A stretch of DNA of 64,000 nucleotides from Callaeas wilsoni (GCA_013398955.1 VWPU01009690.1:1-64000), one strand, 5' to 3'. Numbered from the stretch's first letter, positions 36,628 through 51,056 are shown. Notes: generated by a model not told the origin, from the sequence alone. Program-made: numbers and translations.

Positions 36628-39600
36628 TTTGTTTTTTTTTTTAATGGCCAATTCTAGTAGGAATGCTAGAATTTGTTCCAAAGTATTCATTTTTCTCTTA
36701 ACCGTAAATTCAAGATGTAGTCTTTTTTTTAGAAAGACAGTAAAGTCATCAGCTGTTGTCACTGTAAGTTTTGCTGGAAAACATTTGACACTACGTCATC
36801 TATCCTCAGATCTACCCCACAATGTTGTTATTCTAAGAGAACACAGACAGATGATTCACATTTTGGCAATCCTATTTCATGCACTGCCACTCATCTTAGA
36901 CAACTACTTGAGCTGCAGAAGCTCTAGTATTTGATTTTTAATACTTCTAAAATTTTCTCTGTTCTCCTGTGGCTGCTGAAGTTTGCTGGAACATAGTTAC
37001 AATGCCAGTTCTAACTATTCCTGCTAAAACAAAACAAAAATCACAAGTATAGCTAACAATACCTGAAGATCTTACTTGATCTCAAAAAAATCTGTGCTTC
37101 CTTTCTCTTGGTAGTTTAGCCTTCTGCCAATATTCTTCAAGTTAATGAAAGTCTGACAGAAATAAACAGAAAAATTAAAGAAAATAAGCAGAACCTCTTA
37201 ATTTTAAGTAGTCTGTCCCTGCTCTATTTTTGTGACTGGCTCTAGCATATTCTTTAAAGTGCCTTGGAAAATATCCCCTTTCATTAATGAATCAGAGAAA
37301 ATAACATTTCCTGTCTTCTAGACTCCTTATATGCAAGGCCAGCATCCTAAGATTCATACATCTTTCCTCCTCTACTGTCTGTTAAGGTTGTATCTTGAAG
37401 TAACTTTCTCAATCTTGTATGTTTTGTATTTCCTCACAGACCACACTTGCATGATTTCTCCTAAAGCTAGTTCTGCAGTTGTTATGTCTTGGGAATCAAA
37501 TCCTCCAAAGAGATTCACTAGATGAGTACAGATCCGAAATACAGGGGTCAGTCCATGAAACAAATATGAAAAGTTATTTTCCTACATATTCATCGCATAC
37601 AGCAGAGCACATATACAAGCATGTTACAAAACTGATATGCTTTGGAGGTGAACCGAAATAATGAATATCTTTTATTTTATATGACCTTTTTCTATGACAC
37701 ATACCTCCATCCAAATATGCCTAAATAGTTGATTGGTCTAAGATTGTCTGATTTCATTAAACACATGACATAGACTGATAGAAAGGCAGGTGGCTAGAAT
37801 AAGCAATGTGTTAAAAAACCCCATGTTTTTGTTAATAGATATATAATAAATACACATTTATATACAAAGAACATGGTTCTCAGAGGTGAAGACAAATATT
37901 TTCACTTCCTCAGAAGATAATGAAATTTGTCTAATGTCCAGTTTTCGTTAGATGTAAGCTAAAGGGTGCTTCTTTCAGTATCTTTTTTTGTATGACCTTC
38001 TGAAATGTCCACATCTGGATTGCAAACCAAATGCTACTAAAAAGCTTAAAACTAGGTAAAATGCTGCTACTACTCTCTTTTTCTGTGTGATAAAACAATG
38101 TACTGACTATACAGAATTACTACAGCAATGTTGCAAATGGTATATGAAATTAAAAACTGCTGTCCAAAGCACGGAGAGAACACAGATAACAATGTAGTTA
38201 CTGCTGTGTTGTGGTATTTCCAGTGATACTTAAATTAGATACATTCTTTGGCAAAACCCAAGCAGATAAACAAAAACAAAAAAAAGCCAGAGCACAAGTA
38301 TTAAAAAATTTGCAGGTAGGAGAAATTCACCTCCTTTTCCCTATTTTTTCCCTCCTTTCCCACCAAAATTCATTTGAAGAGCATCTTAAATGGAGACCTG
38401 GACTCTGGTAAAGTCCCTTACCAGCAGATAGCTCCTGCACACTTAAACATAACTGCACGGACACACACAGACATATGGAAGATCCACAGGTGGGAAGAGG
38501 AGAGCTGAGAAAATTAACTTTGTCTGGAATAGTACAGGTTGAAAACAGGTTAGGAGTTGAATGCAAAAGCTGTATTGCAAAGCTGTCTCCAACCTGTCTC
38601 CAGGTTCTGCAGCTTCACAGCCAGGGTAACAAAAGCAAAAAGCTGGCTTTTGAAACATCGTCTTTGTAAGTCTATTAGCTTTGATGAAGTGGGAAAACCA
38701 ACCAACTGATCTACTCTCATCCAACACTGTATCTTAAATAACTGAAGATAAAAAGAGGAAACATGCGTGAGGAAGTGTCCATGCAAGTATTTGGCATTTC
38801 ATTTTGCATTTTTGATGTCACTTTATTTTACCAGAAAGGCATAGAAAATGCCTAAAAGTCAGCATAATTTCATGTGAGATATTTCTAGAAATAGGTGATG
38901 AGGAATTATTTACAGTCTTTTCCCCCATTTATTGACTGGATACACTTTTTTTTTTTTTTAATTAGCTTTCATTTTATATTTTCCATCTGACATCTTCCTT
39001 GGTTTTTTGCTTTACTAATCTGAACTGGCATCAGTGCCAAGGCTCCTGTCTTACAAGTTGCTGTTACATACTTGTCATCTTCTGAGTTTCTGGGCTATCT
39101 AAAGATTATCTTTAAAATCGTGTCCTTCTATCCCGCATTTTTCCATCTTTATATTTGAAAAATGTGATCCTGAGTCTGATTGAAGTGAATAGTGCTGATA
39201 CACAGTATACTAAAAGGTTCTGTACTAAGTGATGCATACATGGCAGACTGGTAGTCTAGTATGTCACAAGCCAGCTGGGCTAGGAACATTGGCATTATCC
39301 AACTGGAAAACTGGGAAAATCTGACTTTTCTTTTTAGGGAGAAATGGAATAAGGTTCCAAGCCCTGCTATTTAAGTATCATTCATTTTAGCACATTCAGA
39401 TGTTATGAAAACACTGTTTCTCTAGTATCCTTCGTTTATTCTCATAGCACAAAGACCTCCCTTTACAAGTCATCATAATGAATGTATCTCTTTTAAAAGT
39501 TTCAATAATATTATTTTGTTAAAATAGGTAATATGTGCATATATGCTGGGCCCTGATCTTTTATATTAAGTTTATTTTGCATGAGTAATGAGGTTATCCA

Positions 39601-42243
39601 AGCTAATGTATTAATATTCAAAGTACACTAAAGATTCATGGATATTTTTAGAGATTATGTATAAAACTAAAAGAACTGAAACAAATATTGTAATAATGCA
39701 TTTAAAAATGAAGTAGTTTTGGACACTACCCTAACAGTTACATTACAAAGGTTTATGAGTGCTCTTATATCTGATAAACTAGCTACTGAAAATACCAGAA
39801 TAAAATGTACATATTTAAGTAAATGTAAAATAAAATTTGAACTGGATATAAAAGAATGATTAAAGTAGTCCTGTACTAATTGACTGTCCTAAACTAAGGT
39901 GAATCTTCCTGGTATGTATTCGCAATAGCCATCACAAAAAAATATATTCTCAGTGAACCAGAACAAATCTATTTTAATAATGGGAACACCACCTACATGT
40001 GCAAAAAAGAGTTGTGTGGACTAAATTTATGTAGTTATTTCCTTCAGTGCAAATTAAAATAGAAGGTCTCTACAATTTCCAGTCAGCCTGCACATCGAGG
40101 TGGGCATCCACAGTGAATAAAAATTTAGAGTCAATGATCTTTTCCATTTGTCAGAATAACATAAGATGTACCTTGAGGACTTATTTTTTCTTCAGCTTGG
40201 AGAAAGATTTGTCTTTCAAGGTTTTACAAGCACTTTTGTTTTAAGAATTAAGCAAACTCAGCAGGGAGACCTTTTTAGGGTGGATGACATTTTCAGAAAA
40301 TTATTATACACAGCACAATTATAGACTTCAACAAATAACTGATTTCTTGGTTCATTGGCAATTCAGAAAAGAGGAATTTAGCAAGTGCAAGGTGAATTTT
40401 AATTCATTCCCCAAATCAGCAAACGGATCAAAACTGAATTTTTTGGTATGATATTAAATATTTGCTACAAAATTATTATTTAATTTCAAAAGTGAAAATT
40501 TATAAAGGCTTAGAGAGATAAAGGAAGTGTAAAGGTAAAATATTAGTTTGAGTATTTCATTTTTAAAAAAATTCGCAGCTTTTACATTTTTTTCATATGA
40601 GCTACTTTGTCAAACATTCTAATGGACAAAATATCTGGATGTTTGTAAACTTTAATTTTTCACCAGAGTAAATACAATAATGCTGAAAATCTTTATCCAT
40701 GGGTAATATTCCATTAGGTACAAACAAAACTTGATTGTAGACCACCGAAGTGTTGTGATTTGAGTACCCACTTTAGATTATAAACCTTCAGAGACAGCAC
40801 AATTTTCATACATTCCAGAAGTGAAACTGTACTGATAAACAAAATGAGTGTGTGATAGGAGTTTTAAACTAAACTTTTGTCTAACACACTTCTTTTAGAT
40901 TTCAGTTATCCCATATCTGCCTGAACTAAATGTTTCTGCCGATAGGGTTTTTTCCTTTGCTCCAAATCAGAATGGACTCTCATGGCCCATTTCCATACCA
41001 AGGAGGAAGTAGCAATTAACTTGCAGTCTTTTGAGGATTCTGACATATGTCAGCAGGCTGCAGTAACAAGAAACATTCAAAACCTTATCACACTCAGGTT
41101 GATTTGAAAGTCATATACCTTTCTTAGCATGCTGCTTACTTGTTCCCAGTGGTGAAGCAATGGGGACAATTTTCTGCAGCACTGCAGGATATGCAAAATG
41201 TTTGAAGAGGAATGTTTAAATCACTACCATCTGGTGGAATTCAAGTGGATTCTTTATACCATCTTTGAGGAGCTCAGTGGTAGCTGCTGAGAACTACACT
41301 GTGTACACCGTGAATAGAGATATTCTTTTAAGATTCATTTCAGACAACTATCCAGTGTTTGCTGTGAATCTGTCACCAATTTTGATATCCTCCAGCTGTT
41401 TCATTATTTTGGAAAAAAAAAATCACATTAAGATATTTGATACTGCAAAGGATTTGGCAAAATAAAGATGGACATTGATATCTGCATGCTGTACTATTCA
41501 ATGTTTTGTTCCTTTGCACTTACAAAAGTTAGTTAACTTGCCCCTTTAATTGTCCCATATGAATTTATTGCAGCACCAATGAACACCAACAGTCTTTCTT
41601 ATGTACTTGATATTATTATATTTTGTTTTACTTTTTTAACTGCTTCTTTAAATTTTACTGTAAAATGTTGATGAGTGAGACTGCATACAACAGTTTTTTT
41701 AAGACCCATGAGAAACAGGAAGTGGGTATTAAGAAGTTATAAATGTCCACACCAATTCAAAACTATTATCTTTGAAGACCTTTATTCTGAGTCTCCTGTA
41801 TAGTTAGTGGGAAAACTGCATTTCAAATGAGAAATATCACTGATGTCATTAATTGGCAAAAATTATCTTTAAATTAAAATTCTAAATCTATTAAGGTAAA
41901 GGTTGAGCTATCCCTCTGAGAATAAAAATAAATATTGCATAGAAATTCATGTGTGAGCCACTGAATGAGAGAAAATCTTATTCTTCATAAAAAGTCTTAA
42001 AACCAGTTCTAAATAGTACCTTTTCCTAGTTTCAAAAATATGGTTTTGGGGTTCTGACTGCAATGTGCAAGATAGGTGCATTAGATATATTAGATATATC
42101 TATCAGTCTAAATAGATAGTGAGATATATATATATAAATATAGATATGACAGAGGCATATGTGCAGATATTTCAACAGTTCCTTTTTAATTTCATTGGAT
42201 ATTCATGGAATTCTATTTTGTATAAATCAATACAAATGTATCA

Positions 42244-42269
42244 TTGTGAGCAATGATATTTGCTCACAA
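42244..42269. repeat. Perfect hairpin (10-bp arms, 6-base loop) with flanking direct repeats
   Basis: TTGTGAGCAA (42244-42253) and TTGCTCACAA (42260-42269) are exact reverse complements. CAATGATATT, which spans the loop, recurs about 40 bases on, and ACAAATGTAT occurs both before and after the hairpin. The combination suggests a template switch. Confidence 0.85.
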
Positions 42270-45200
42270 ATGTATTGCTTACAATGATATTGGTATATTT
42301 TTCACTCTTGATCACATAGGTAAGATTTCTAAAAATGCCTAAGCAAGTCTTCAGCTCCCCTCAAATTCACTGAGTACTGATAAACTTCTGTGCCCTTTTG
42401 GTACAGATATCTGTATTTTTGATATTATTTCTGTCTCTTTTCTGGACCTTTCTCTTTGTACACAAATTTTAACCTAGACAGTAAGATTCAAATATGTTTT
42501 ATCTTTCCAAGTCAAAAATATTTTCTTGGTTCCTTTATTACTAAAGATTAGCATATTATTTGAGGAGTTTATATGCCCATGATGGCCAAAGAGTTTATTC
42601 ACTTAAAAATGTATTAGACTAATGCTGAGAAAATGCTCAATATTTGCAGTGTTTTGCATACTTATACTATTCTAATTAATAGAGATTTAAATCCAGGCAG
42701 TCTAGTTCACTAATTTGCCATGATAGTAATAATAATTTATTATTTAATATGCAAAGACAGTGCATTTAATCTTTGTAAGGTGTGTTAAGAAATCCTAAAG
42801 AGTTTTTAAGCCAAATGCATCTGGAAAGTAGGCAATTAAAGGATTTGGATGCCTTTGTGAGAACTTTCAGTAGTTTTCCTACTGTCTAAAAAGCTGCAGA
42901 GGATATATTTGATTTTAAGAATTTCAGAATTATCTCTGACTCTGATGTTGTTATAAGTATAATCCCAATAAGTAATGTTCGAGGAAATGTTTGAGTGAAA
43001 TATCTGCTCTTGAGAGTCTAGATTTATTCTTTACATATTCCCAAGATGTACTGAAGATACTGTTTCAGAATTTTGTGCTTTTTCCCATCACAGCAGAAAA
43101 TAATTATTTCCACTTTTGTTCTTTTTGCAGTTTCTTCATGTTTTTGCAATATAATGTGCATGGTTTTGTATGGAGGAACTGTGATAAATTACGATGTAGA
43201 AAGCATTGCTTGTGTGGGATAGATAAGAAATAGGTACACTCATGTAGGCAGGAACAGATAAATTTTCTTTATCTGAATTTATCCTTGACTGTGTTCAGGT
43301 TTTCCTGGTCTCTGTAGTGGTCTTGCTATAGTGAAATTGATAGTTTAGATACACCCAGTCTTTTTGTTACTGTTACTCTTAAATGATGCTAAATCAGAAA
43401 GGCCCATTTGAATGAATGCTTAGTCACCCAATGATCAATGGTGGTGTCAAGAACATACAGTGACCTCTGAACGTAAGACAAAAAACCTCACACCTTCTTT
43501 GGAGATATATGTTGATTAGGGATGTTTCATCCTGTAAGAAAAACTGGTGTTTGGGCAAACTGTAACTTCTGGAGTTCATACATATAGAATAAATTTTGTC
43601 TGTGCAAGTAATTCCAAATCAAAAAAAAAAAAAGAAAATACAGAAATGGAATATATAACTGAGTGATAGGACTTACAAATACTCAGTATTTATTATAATT
43701 GGAATTTTGAACAGTTTACTCTAAGTAAGCCAATCAACAAACCTAAAATCTTTAGTTAGAGAGAACTACTAAGAAATTTCAGGAGCTTTGTAATTTGGGA
43801 ATTTACAGTGTTTGGCAATGTGTATCTATAAGGTGGCAGAATGACAGCTTCAGCTACGCTCAATATGTTTTGTTTCCAGGAGTGGCACTGAATGTATATC
43901 TAAACAGCATATTATATTCACCCTGTGCAAGTGACTGAAGATGAATAATGTGAATAATTATAAGTATTGAAATAATATTGCTTATGTGCATAACTGAAAA
44001 TGTGGAGGTAGGATCATAATATCCTTCACATTATGGACTTCTAAAAAAATAACAAAAACATCTGTTATTTCGTACAAAACTTCTGTCTTTTGTGCACAAG
44101 CACACATGGTGAGAACACACGTTGGCTTCAGATAAATAAAGAAAAGAGGAAAATAAAGTAATTTTCAAAAAAAGTCTTTCATCTCAGATTATGACTCTCT
44201 CTGTCCAGGACAATTTCTAGAGCTGGCTGAACTGAATTGTCAAGAGTGTAGGGAATTGTAGTACACAAACAAGCAAGAATAATGTGAAATATAATATTAC
44301 AATTTTAAATTGGAGTTATAGATTATTTGAGTTCAAAGGGAAGCAAAAAAGAGAAAATTTCCTCCAACCATTCCAAAGGCTTCCCTTTTGATCATTTTCT
44401 CCTTGCAATAAAAGGCTTTAAGTTGCTTTTTATCTAATTTAGCAAGATAGAGCATGTGGTGAGAAAAAGAGTAGGAAAGTTTGCACAGGCCTGGCAACAG
44501 CACTTGTATTCCCTGAGTGTCTCAGGTGTGTTCCCTCAAATCTAGATAATCCTTTCCAGAGACAGGAATTTTCTAAGCTTTTACCTGTGGAAAGAAAGTA
44601 AAAAAGGATCCTGAGCCATCCTGGGGGACACTGTGACGACAGATTACTTTTTCTCAAACTAGTCTATCTTTTAGAGTATTACAAAACTTAATGGAGTGTT
44701 AATGCTTAACTCTTGACCTTGATTTTTCAAATGGTCATTGCAATTCAAAGCCTCTACACCAGTGTATGTGAGTAAACACAAGTATGTCTCAAAGCATTAG
44801 CAGAATCAATTTTTTTTTCACCTTTTTAAAAAATCTATTTCTCTTAAATTTTGAAAGCATCTGGTTGACAGGAAAAGAAAATAAAAGTATTTTTTAAAAA
44901 AATTTACTTGCTGCTTATTCTGAAACATGCCAATTTTCTTTTGAGCTGCAGGATTGGTTGGCCTTTGGTGATGGCTTGAAGAGTCAGAAATGCATTGTTG
45001 TGCCCATCCAGAAGATTTAGTCAACTCAGAGTTAAGGATATTGTCCATACCAGTGGAAGAGAATGACTACATTTAAGACCTTTGTGTAATTTACTCACTC
45101 TGGATGAACATAACATCACAATTTCCAGTTTTTCCTGAACATAACCTTTCCAAGTAAAGACAATCACAAAATAAGAACCTCAAATGCTGGAGTAATTTGA

Positions 45201-46019
45201 ATGATAAGTATGACATCTGTATATAACTCCCTGGCCTCTGGAAAAATTTGAAACCTAGAAAATAGATGTGCATTTGTTGTTTCCTTATTTGCATTATCAA
45301 ATATGTAGCAATATAAAAAAATGCTCATTGAGATAAACTGCAAAAAGAAAAGGCAAAAGAGCATAGAAAGCTGACTGGAAACAGTACAAGCAATGCATCA
45401 AAAAATACATTCTGAAAGAACTGTTTACTAGTTCTTTAAGAGTTCATGTACATGTACAAAGAGATTTCATGTACATATACAAATTTCTCACAGAGAGCAG
45501 AACATTTCTTTTTACAGAGAATTTTCTTGTCCTGTGTGTGACACAAACACCAACAAGTGAGTAAAATCTTTATCTGGGATCTCAGTTCTCCAAAACAGCT
45601 TGCATGAAATTTATCGAACAGAAATAGAGTAGCACAGGAGTACCTACAGAATATATTTTATTCATACACAGCAGATTGGAATAAAACAAATTTCACTGAT
45701 TTCATATTAAGTTTTAAACCCTGCAAGAATTCCATCTAATTAATACTGCTCATGGGCTTAGAGAAATGTATGTAATACTTAGAAAAGGAGGAAACACAAT
45801 TGCGTGCAAATAGCAAATCTGTAGAAGCAGAACGGAATATATAGTGATCTTGTCACTTGGTAAAATGCTAAAACCAGCTTAAAAACTTGTCTACAAAGCA
45901 CTCTAGACAATATTTAAACCTTTAAAATTCTTAGCAAGATTCTCTAGAATTCATTCAGTTTGGATTACTATTAAAATCTTTCTAGGCAAATGAAATTATT
46001 TTGCAGTATTTCAAGGCCT

Positions 46020-46090
46020 TTTTTTTTTTTCGTTTGGTTTAGTTTGGTTTGTTTATTTTGGGTTTTTTCTGTTTGTTTGTTTGTTTTTTG
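46020..46090. repeat. T-rich / GTTT low-complexity patch
   Basis: A T-run followed by GGTTT and GTTT repeats. Confidence 0.75.
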
Positions 46091-47151
46091 CTTTATATAT
46101 TATTATTCTTGAAGGATTTTGAGATAATTTTGAAATTATATTTTATTAACCAAAAAAAGAATTTTCTATTATGGAAATATAAAGCTCAGTTATTGAATTA
46201 AATGGAGTCAGCACATGGAGTTTCTAAACAGATAAATGCTCCATATTTGGCAAAGAATCACATACAGGAGGTACTTGAAAACAAACTTGGGAAGAAGAAG
46301 CCAGAGGAGATACATATGGATTGCCACTTGGCTTAGGCAGAATGTAGATCCCCACAGAAAATCAGGCAGGCTACAGATTGTTTAAAAATACTGCCAGTGA
46401 TAGGGTTACAGGGATTAAGAGAAGAGACAATGGTAGAAAATTTCCATTTTGCCTCTAAATAAAGAGTCATACCAATTTCACGTGAAACTAGGTACTTTAC
46501 TGAGGTACATAAGACATGAATGTTGAAGTTGTTTCATGAAGAATGTGAAGACAATGGTACGAGTTAAGAACAGGCATCTCAAAATGTTTGCTGAGAAAAT
46601 GAGTGGCCAAATTGCCACCTGGAAATACATTTCATTAGGATGGGCATCATCTCGAATGCACTACCCCCTTCACTCCATGATTTGATTGCTTATACACATA
46701 TCGAGGTATATGACAGTAGGTTTCCTACTAGTAGGTTTCCTTCTGGGTGTGGGCTTAACTGCCTCTGCTGTGACTGACATCTTGATTTATTTTATTAAAT
46801 CTTCAAAATAATCTCTTCTGGACTGTATGTATGGTTTCCCATGTTTCTGAAAGCAGTTTAACTTTTTAATTTCAATTTATTTCGAATTGTTAGATGATAC
46901 TATTGTGCGTTTATGGGAGTGTATTTTTATTTGCAAATACTGTTTGGTGTATTTAATTGCATTAATGTTGAAATTTTTTATGAGTAGGACAAGGAGTTGG
47001 AAATTCAACTCCTGAGTTGTTAGAATTTCCATGGAAAATAAATTGCATTTTAAAAAATATTTACTCTCTGCCTATTTTCTTATATCTTTGCCTTTTGTAC
47101 TGTGTTCACAAAGTGCGGAGAAAATTGAATAGACTAGAAAGATATGAAAAA

Positions 47152-47204
47152 GAAATAACCTAATTGAAATAACCTAGAGGTTGTGTTACTGAGGTTGTGT
47201 TACT
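47152..47204. repeat. Two abutting tandem duplications, both with period 14
   Basis: GAAATAACCTA occurs at 47152 and 47166 (period 14). Directly after, GAGGTTGTGTTACT occurs twice without mismatch at 47177-47190 and 47191-47204 (period 14). Confidence 0.9.
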
Positions 47205-47297
47205 CTTCTGCCCGTGCTTTCATGTAGTAAAATGCCATGGGATTTTGTACTTTGATTTCAGTGGTACCTGCAAGTGTTTTGCTGAAAACAATGTCTT

Positions 47298-47396
47298 TTG
47301 TTTTGTTTTGTTTTGTTTTTTGGTTTGGTTTGGTTTGGTTTGGTTTGGTTTGGTTTTGGTTTTTGTTTGTTTGTTTGTTTTTGTTTTGTTAAGCAA
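47298..47396. repeat. (TTTTG)n / (GGTTT)n / (GTTT)n compound microsatellite
   Basis: About 100 bases of TTTTG repeats pass into roughly eight GGTTT units and then GTTT units. The GG tracts with TTT spacers could form two-tier G-quadruplexes. It is not the TTAGGG telomere repeat. Long open frames on both strands here are low-complexity artefacts. Confidence 0.9.
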
Positions 47397-50300
47397 GAGT
47401 TTAGTTAGGGTGGAAGACTCCTTTCTCAGACCCAAGCTTTCATATTTGATTAGAAAACTGTGCCCTGTTAACATATAATAATACTTATTTGTTGTTTATA
47501 ACAAACCTCCTCTTTTGGAATTGAAAAAGCTTGTGGAAAGTCAGCAAGCCCTGACAAATAAGCAAAACTTAACTTAGAAAACCAATATTGAGTGAATAGC
47601 TTCTTCATAATGAAAAGAGTATCCTGATAAAATATCCACAATGAATTTTTGTCTATATTGTCTCATCCTTAATATGTTAAGCAATAAATCTCATTGGGTT
47701 TCACAAAAATTGTAGATCTAATGACGAATTTTCAGGAAATAAAATTTCATCAGATTTCTACCATATAAAAGTAGGCTATTGAAGCCTTACTTGGAACCTT
47801 ACTGACAAGAAGTAACAATATGACCTGCTACATGGAACAGCACAACTGGCTCTTTATAGGGCATAGCCTATACTAGATCAGAACGCCTGCTGATAAAACA
47901 GCTGGCAAGTATGAAATAGTTAGGATTAAAGAAATCGTTTGTGGGTTTTTTTTTTTTAATCCAGTGATGTTTCTGTCATATTTTTTCATGTGCAGAGATG
48001 TGATGAAAGCATTATAAACATGCATTTCAATGTTTTTCTGTAAAAGTACATATTCAAGTCATAGCCAATATCAATCAATTAACTCTATAACAAAGATAAA
48101 TGAAATTTAATTACTTAAACCTCACCTTTATTTGTCCAGCTGGATAGCTAATCACTTCACAGCTTCATCACCCCATTGTTTTTAATACAGATTGTGTAAA
48201 GAAAGATGTGTTCCGAGAAAGTGACGCAGAGACAGAGGACTTTCCAGTACCTTAACAAAACTAAGAGCATCTGATCAACTACCTCATTTTTATAACGTGC
48301 ATGTTTGGATAAATACCACAAGCTAATAGCAGTGGTCTTCCCGCTTTCTCTCTCTCTGCATTTGATCAATTGAGAAAAAAAAATCTCTCCAAAATGATAG
48401 AGATATATATACATATATACTGCTGCCTTACAAATAAGTTGCAATAAAACTCCTTGTATATAGCTTCTCTAAATAGGGCACAGCACATACATTTATATAA
48501 ATAAATGTACATGTAATCATACACATTTATAACACAAAATCAACCTCCTGAGAAAATTAAAAACATCATTCACCTCACTGGAAGAAGTGAACAAACATGA
48601 GAAAAGTTAATTTTAATAGACAGAATCATGATTGTAATAGAAAAAAACTATGTGACAGTGTATTCTGGACAGAATTGATGTATCTCTTTCTGAGGAACTG
48701 CAATTGTGTATATATGCACTGCAGGGATGCAGCCCAGGAGTCACTGCCGAGACTCCAGTTGATTTCAGAGGCTTTGGAACAAGCGACTGTCTGGGAGAGT
48801 CATCACAGGGGCATGTAATAGAAAGACCAAGCATCATTTCCCTTCAAACATTTCTAGGATTTCTTCACGGTCCTTTCATTTGAAGGAAAAAACACAAAAT
48901 ATATGGGAAGCTGCAACAGGCTCAGGTGAATAAGAAAAATTATTGCACTGAAGAAAACTCTCCACAATCAGATCCTTCATGAATACCTTTTCTGTAACAG
49001 GAGAAATGTTAATTTTAGAAAGGTTACTGTTAATCCATTCTCAATTTCTTTTTTAAAGCCCATAGGTTTCATGTTTCACATTCAAAAATTACTTTTTTCA
49101 GTTGAGGAGTTTGGGTGAAGGAAAAATATAGTTACAGGTTATAATGAAGTGATATTCTGGAATTCAAACTGACATATTGCTTAAAATTTTACTATTTGTC
49201 TGTTGGAACTGATACACTGATATTCATTTATTTACCCTCTTTTACACTATATTCTCATGTTGAGACCTTAACCAACTACTCCACCTCAACTCTCCTAAGA
49301 AGGGAAGCAGAGATTTATTAACAAAAAATTAGGAAGGTGGAGTTCTGTTAACATTTGATCTGTGTGAACTTTTACAGGCATATTGTAGTGATGAAATTTA
49401 GACAGAGTCCAATGTTTTTAGGTTACCTTAGAAGCCAAAGAGTGTTTTAGAACCATTTTTAATCATAATACATATTTCTGACCATGCCCTGCATCAATTG
49501 ATAAAGAAGCTGACTTTGAGTTCTTACCAAGCTGACTGGTTTTGTTTCGCACAAAGGACTTTAGGAAGTAAATTTATCTTTAAATGGAAAAGGAAAAAAA
49601 AAGATATTAAAAAAATAGTTAAAAGGAGAGAAGCAAACAGACAGGCCTGTTTCTTCTAGTCCTTCATACATTCTTTTTATGTTACTGGATTAAAATGGTA
49701 CCCGAATTTTTTCTGTCCCATGGCACCATCCTAGTAATTTCTATGAATATAGTAAAGTATCCTTTGTCAGAATGCCTTTAGTAATTTACCTCGGCAAAGC
49801 TGGGCTTCTAGGAAGATTTAAGATTGCAACTGGCCAATTATTAAGAGACTTAACAGACTGTTTCAGTAGTAACTTTTGAGTGTTCACATGGACACTACCC
49901 CCCAAAATATGTGGGCTGGAAGCATGTACCATTTTTTCCCCCACACTGTAATTTTTTTTTTTTAGTAAGAAATACTCTCAAAAACTGTGTCTTGTGTATA
50001 CTTTTAGGTCAAATAGAGCTACTGCATTCCTAGCTTAGTTTTATACTTTGCTTAACCTCATAGTCTTTCTCATTTTTTTCTAATTATTTTCCTTGCTTGT
50101 TGTTATTTGCCCAAATAAATGATATATTCTGATCACACAGTAAATCCCCTAGCAATTTTGGTTGGTTTGGTTTAGTTTTTTTGGTTTTTATTCCCCTTTT
50201 GGCAATTACAGCAATGTACTATGGTCTGTTCTCAAATTCAGAGCTGCATTGTCTTTGGGCAGCACCTATTCACATGTAAATTATAAATTGCATGCATTAT

Positions 50301-50976
50301 GTTTTCTGGCTAACAATCAGACTCCAATAAGAATTCTGGAATTAAAGACAGGCAAATATAGTTTTGGAGAGGATGTGTACAGCATTGAAAATTCTTATTT
50401 AAGATATAAATTAGCAGTTAGGCTTCAGGGAAGTGAATCAAACTATTTTATGGGTTTGTTTGAGAATTTTTTTAGACACACTAAAGTTTTTAGACCTTGA
50501 AACACTGTTGTATTCTAATTAGTGGTTCCCTGGCAACAGTCAATATCCAAAATCCCTTAACACTGTTGAAACAATACACCTGCAATGAAAGTAGTGTGCT
50601 CTACTTCCAGTGCAGATAGTTTTGTAGGCACTTACTGTCTCAATTTTGCTGTTTCCCTCATCGTGTAATATTAAGCTAATTTTATAAGGTTCTGTCTTCG
50701 GAATATGATAAAATCCTTGTGTATGGAGATGTAAAATTGGATTTTTCAAATGCAGCTGACTGTAGTTATCTTCTCCTCTACATTTTCAGCCCCACCATAA
50801 GCCATAAATCTCTGGAGAATAGCCCTGGCATGTTTTAGAAGAAGGCTGGTGAGTCTGCACTGCTTTCAGCAATGACATAGCTCTATCCAAAGTGATGCAC
50901 ATCAGACAAACGCATCGGTAAGATGCAAAACAAAGGAAGCACACTTTCCTCTGGCCTGCTTTCCTATATTTATGTG

Positions 50977-51056
50977 GGTTAAAGGTCTTAAGCACTTAAG
51001 GTCTTAAAGGTCTAAGACCTTTAAGCACTAAGGTTAAAGGTCTTAATAGCACTTAA
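50977..51056. repeat. Cluster of direct and inverted AAGGTCTTAA repeats with a 23-bp palindrome
   Basis: CTTAAAGGTCT (51003-51013) and AGACCTTTAAG (51015-51025) form a perfect 11-bp-arm palindrome with a one-base centre. GGTTAAAGGTCTTAA occurs at 50977-50991 and again at 51032-51046, each followed by a GCACTTAAG-like string. The whole 80 bases are variants of one motif in both orientations. Confidence 0.9.

Larger units (their letters stand above)
36628..47151. other. Unique AT-rich DNA, no gene seen
   Basis: Over 10 kb without a recognised gene or transposon. It holds a 10-bp-arm hairpin with nearby direct repeats (42220-42292), TA-rich repeats (42108-42148), T-runs (for example 38948-38960), and a GTTT-rich patch (46020-46090). 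At 44439-44657 on the reverse strand a good acceptor-like tract precedes an open frame but no donor follows. Confidence 0.5.

Noticed and set aside
44439..44657. Reverse-strand exon after a strong acceptor tract (TTTCTTTCCACAG)
   Set aside because: Good acceptor and open frame, but no GT donor at a suitable place and no polyadenylation evidence for a last exon.
47318..47357. Interstitial telomere
   Set aside because: Unit is GGTTT, not TTAGGG.
47197..47478. 93-codon forward ORF and its reverse counterpart
   Set aside because: Mostly translation of the TTTTG/GGTTT microsatellite.
50162..50500. 112-codon forward ORF
   Set aside because: Begins at TTG, has AT-driven composition and no splice or start context. 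Roughly ten ORFs of this length are expected by chance here.
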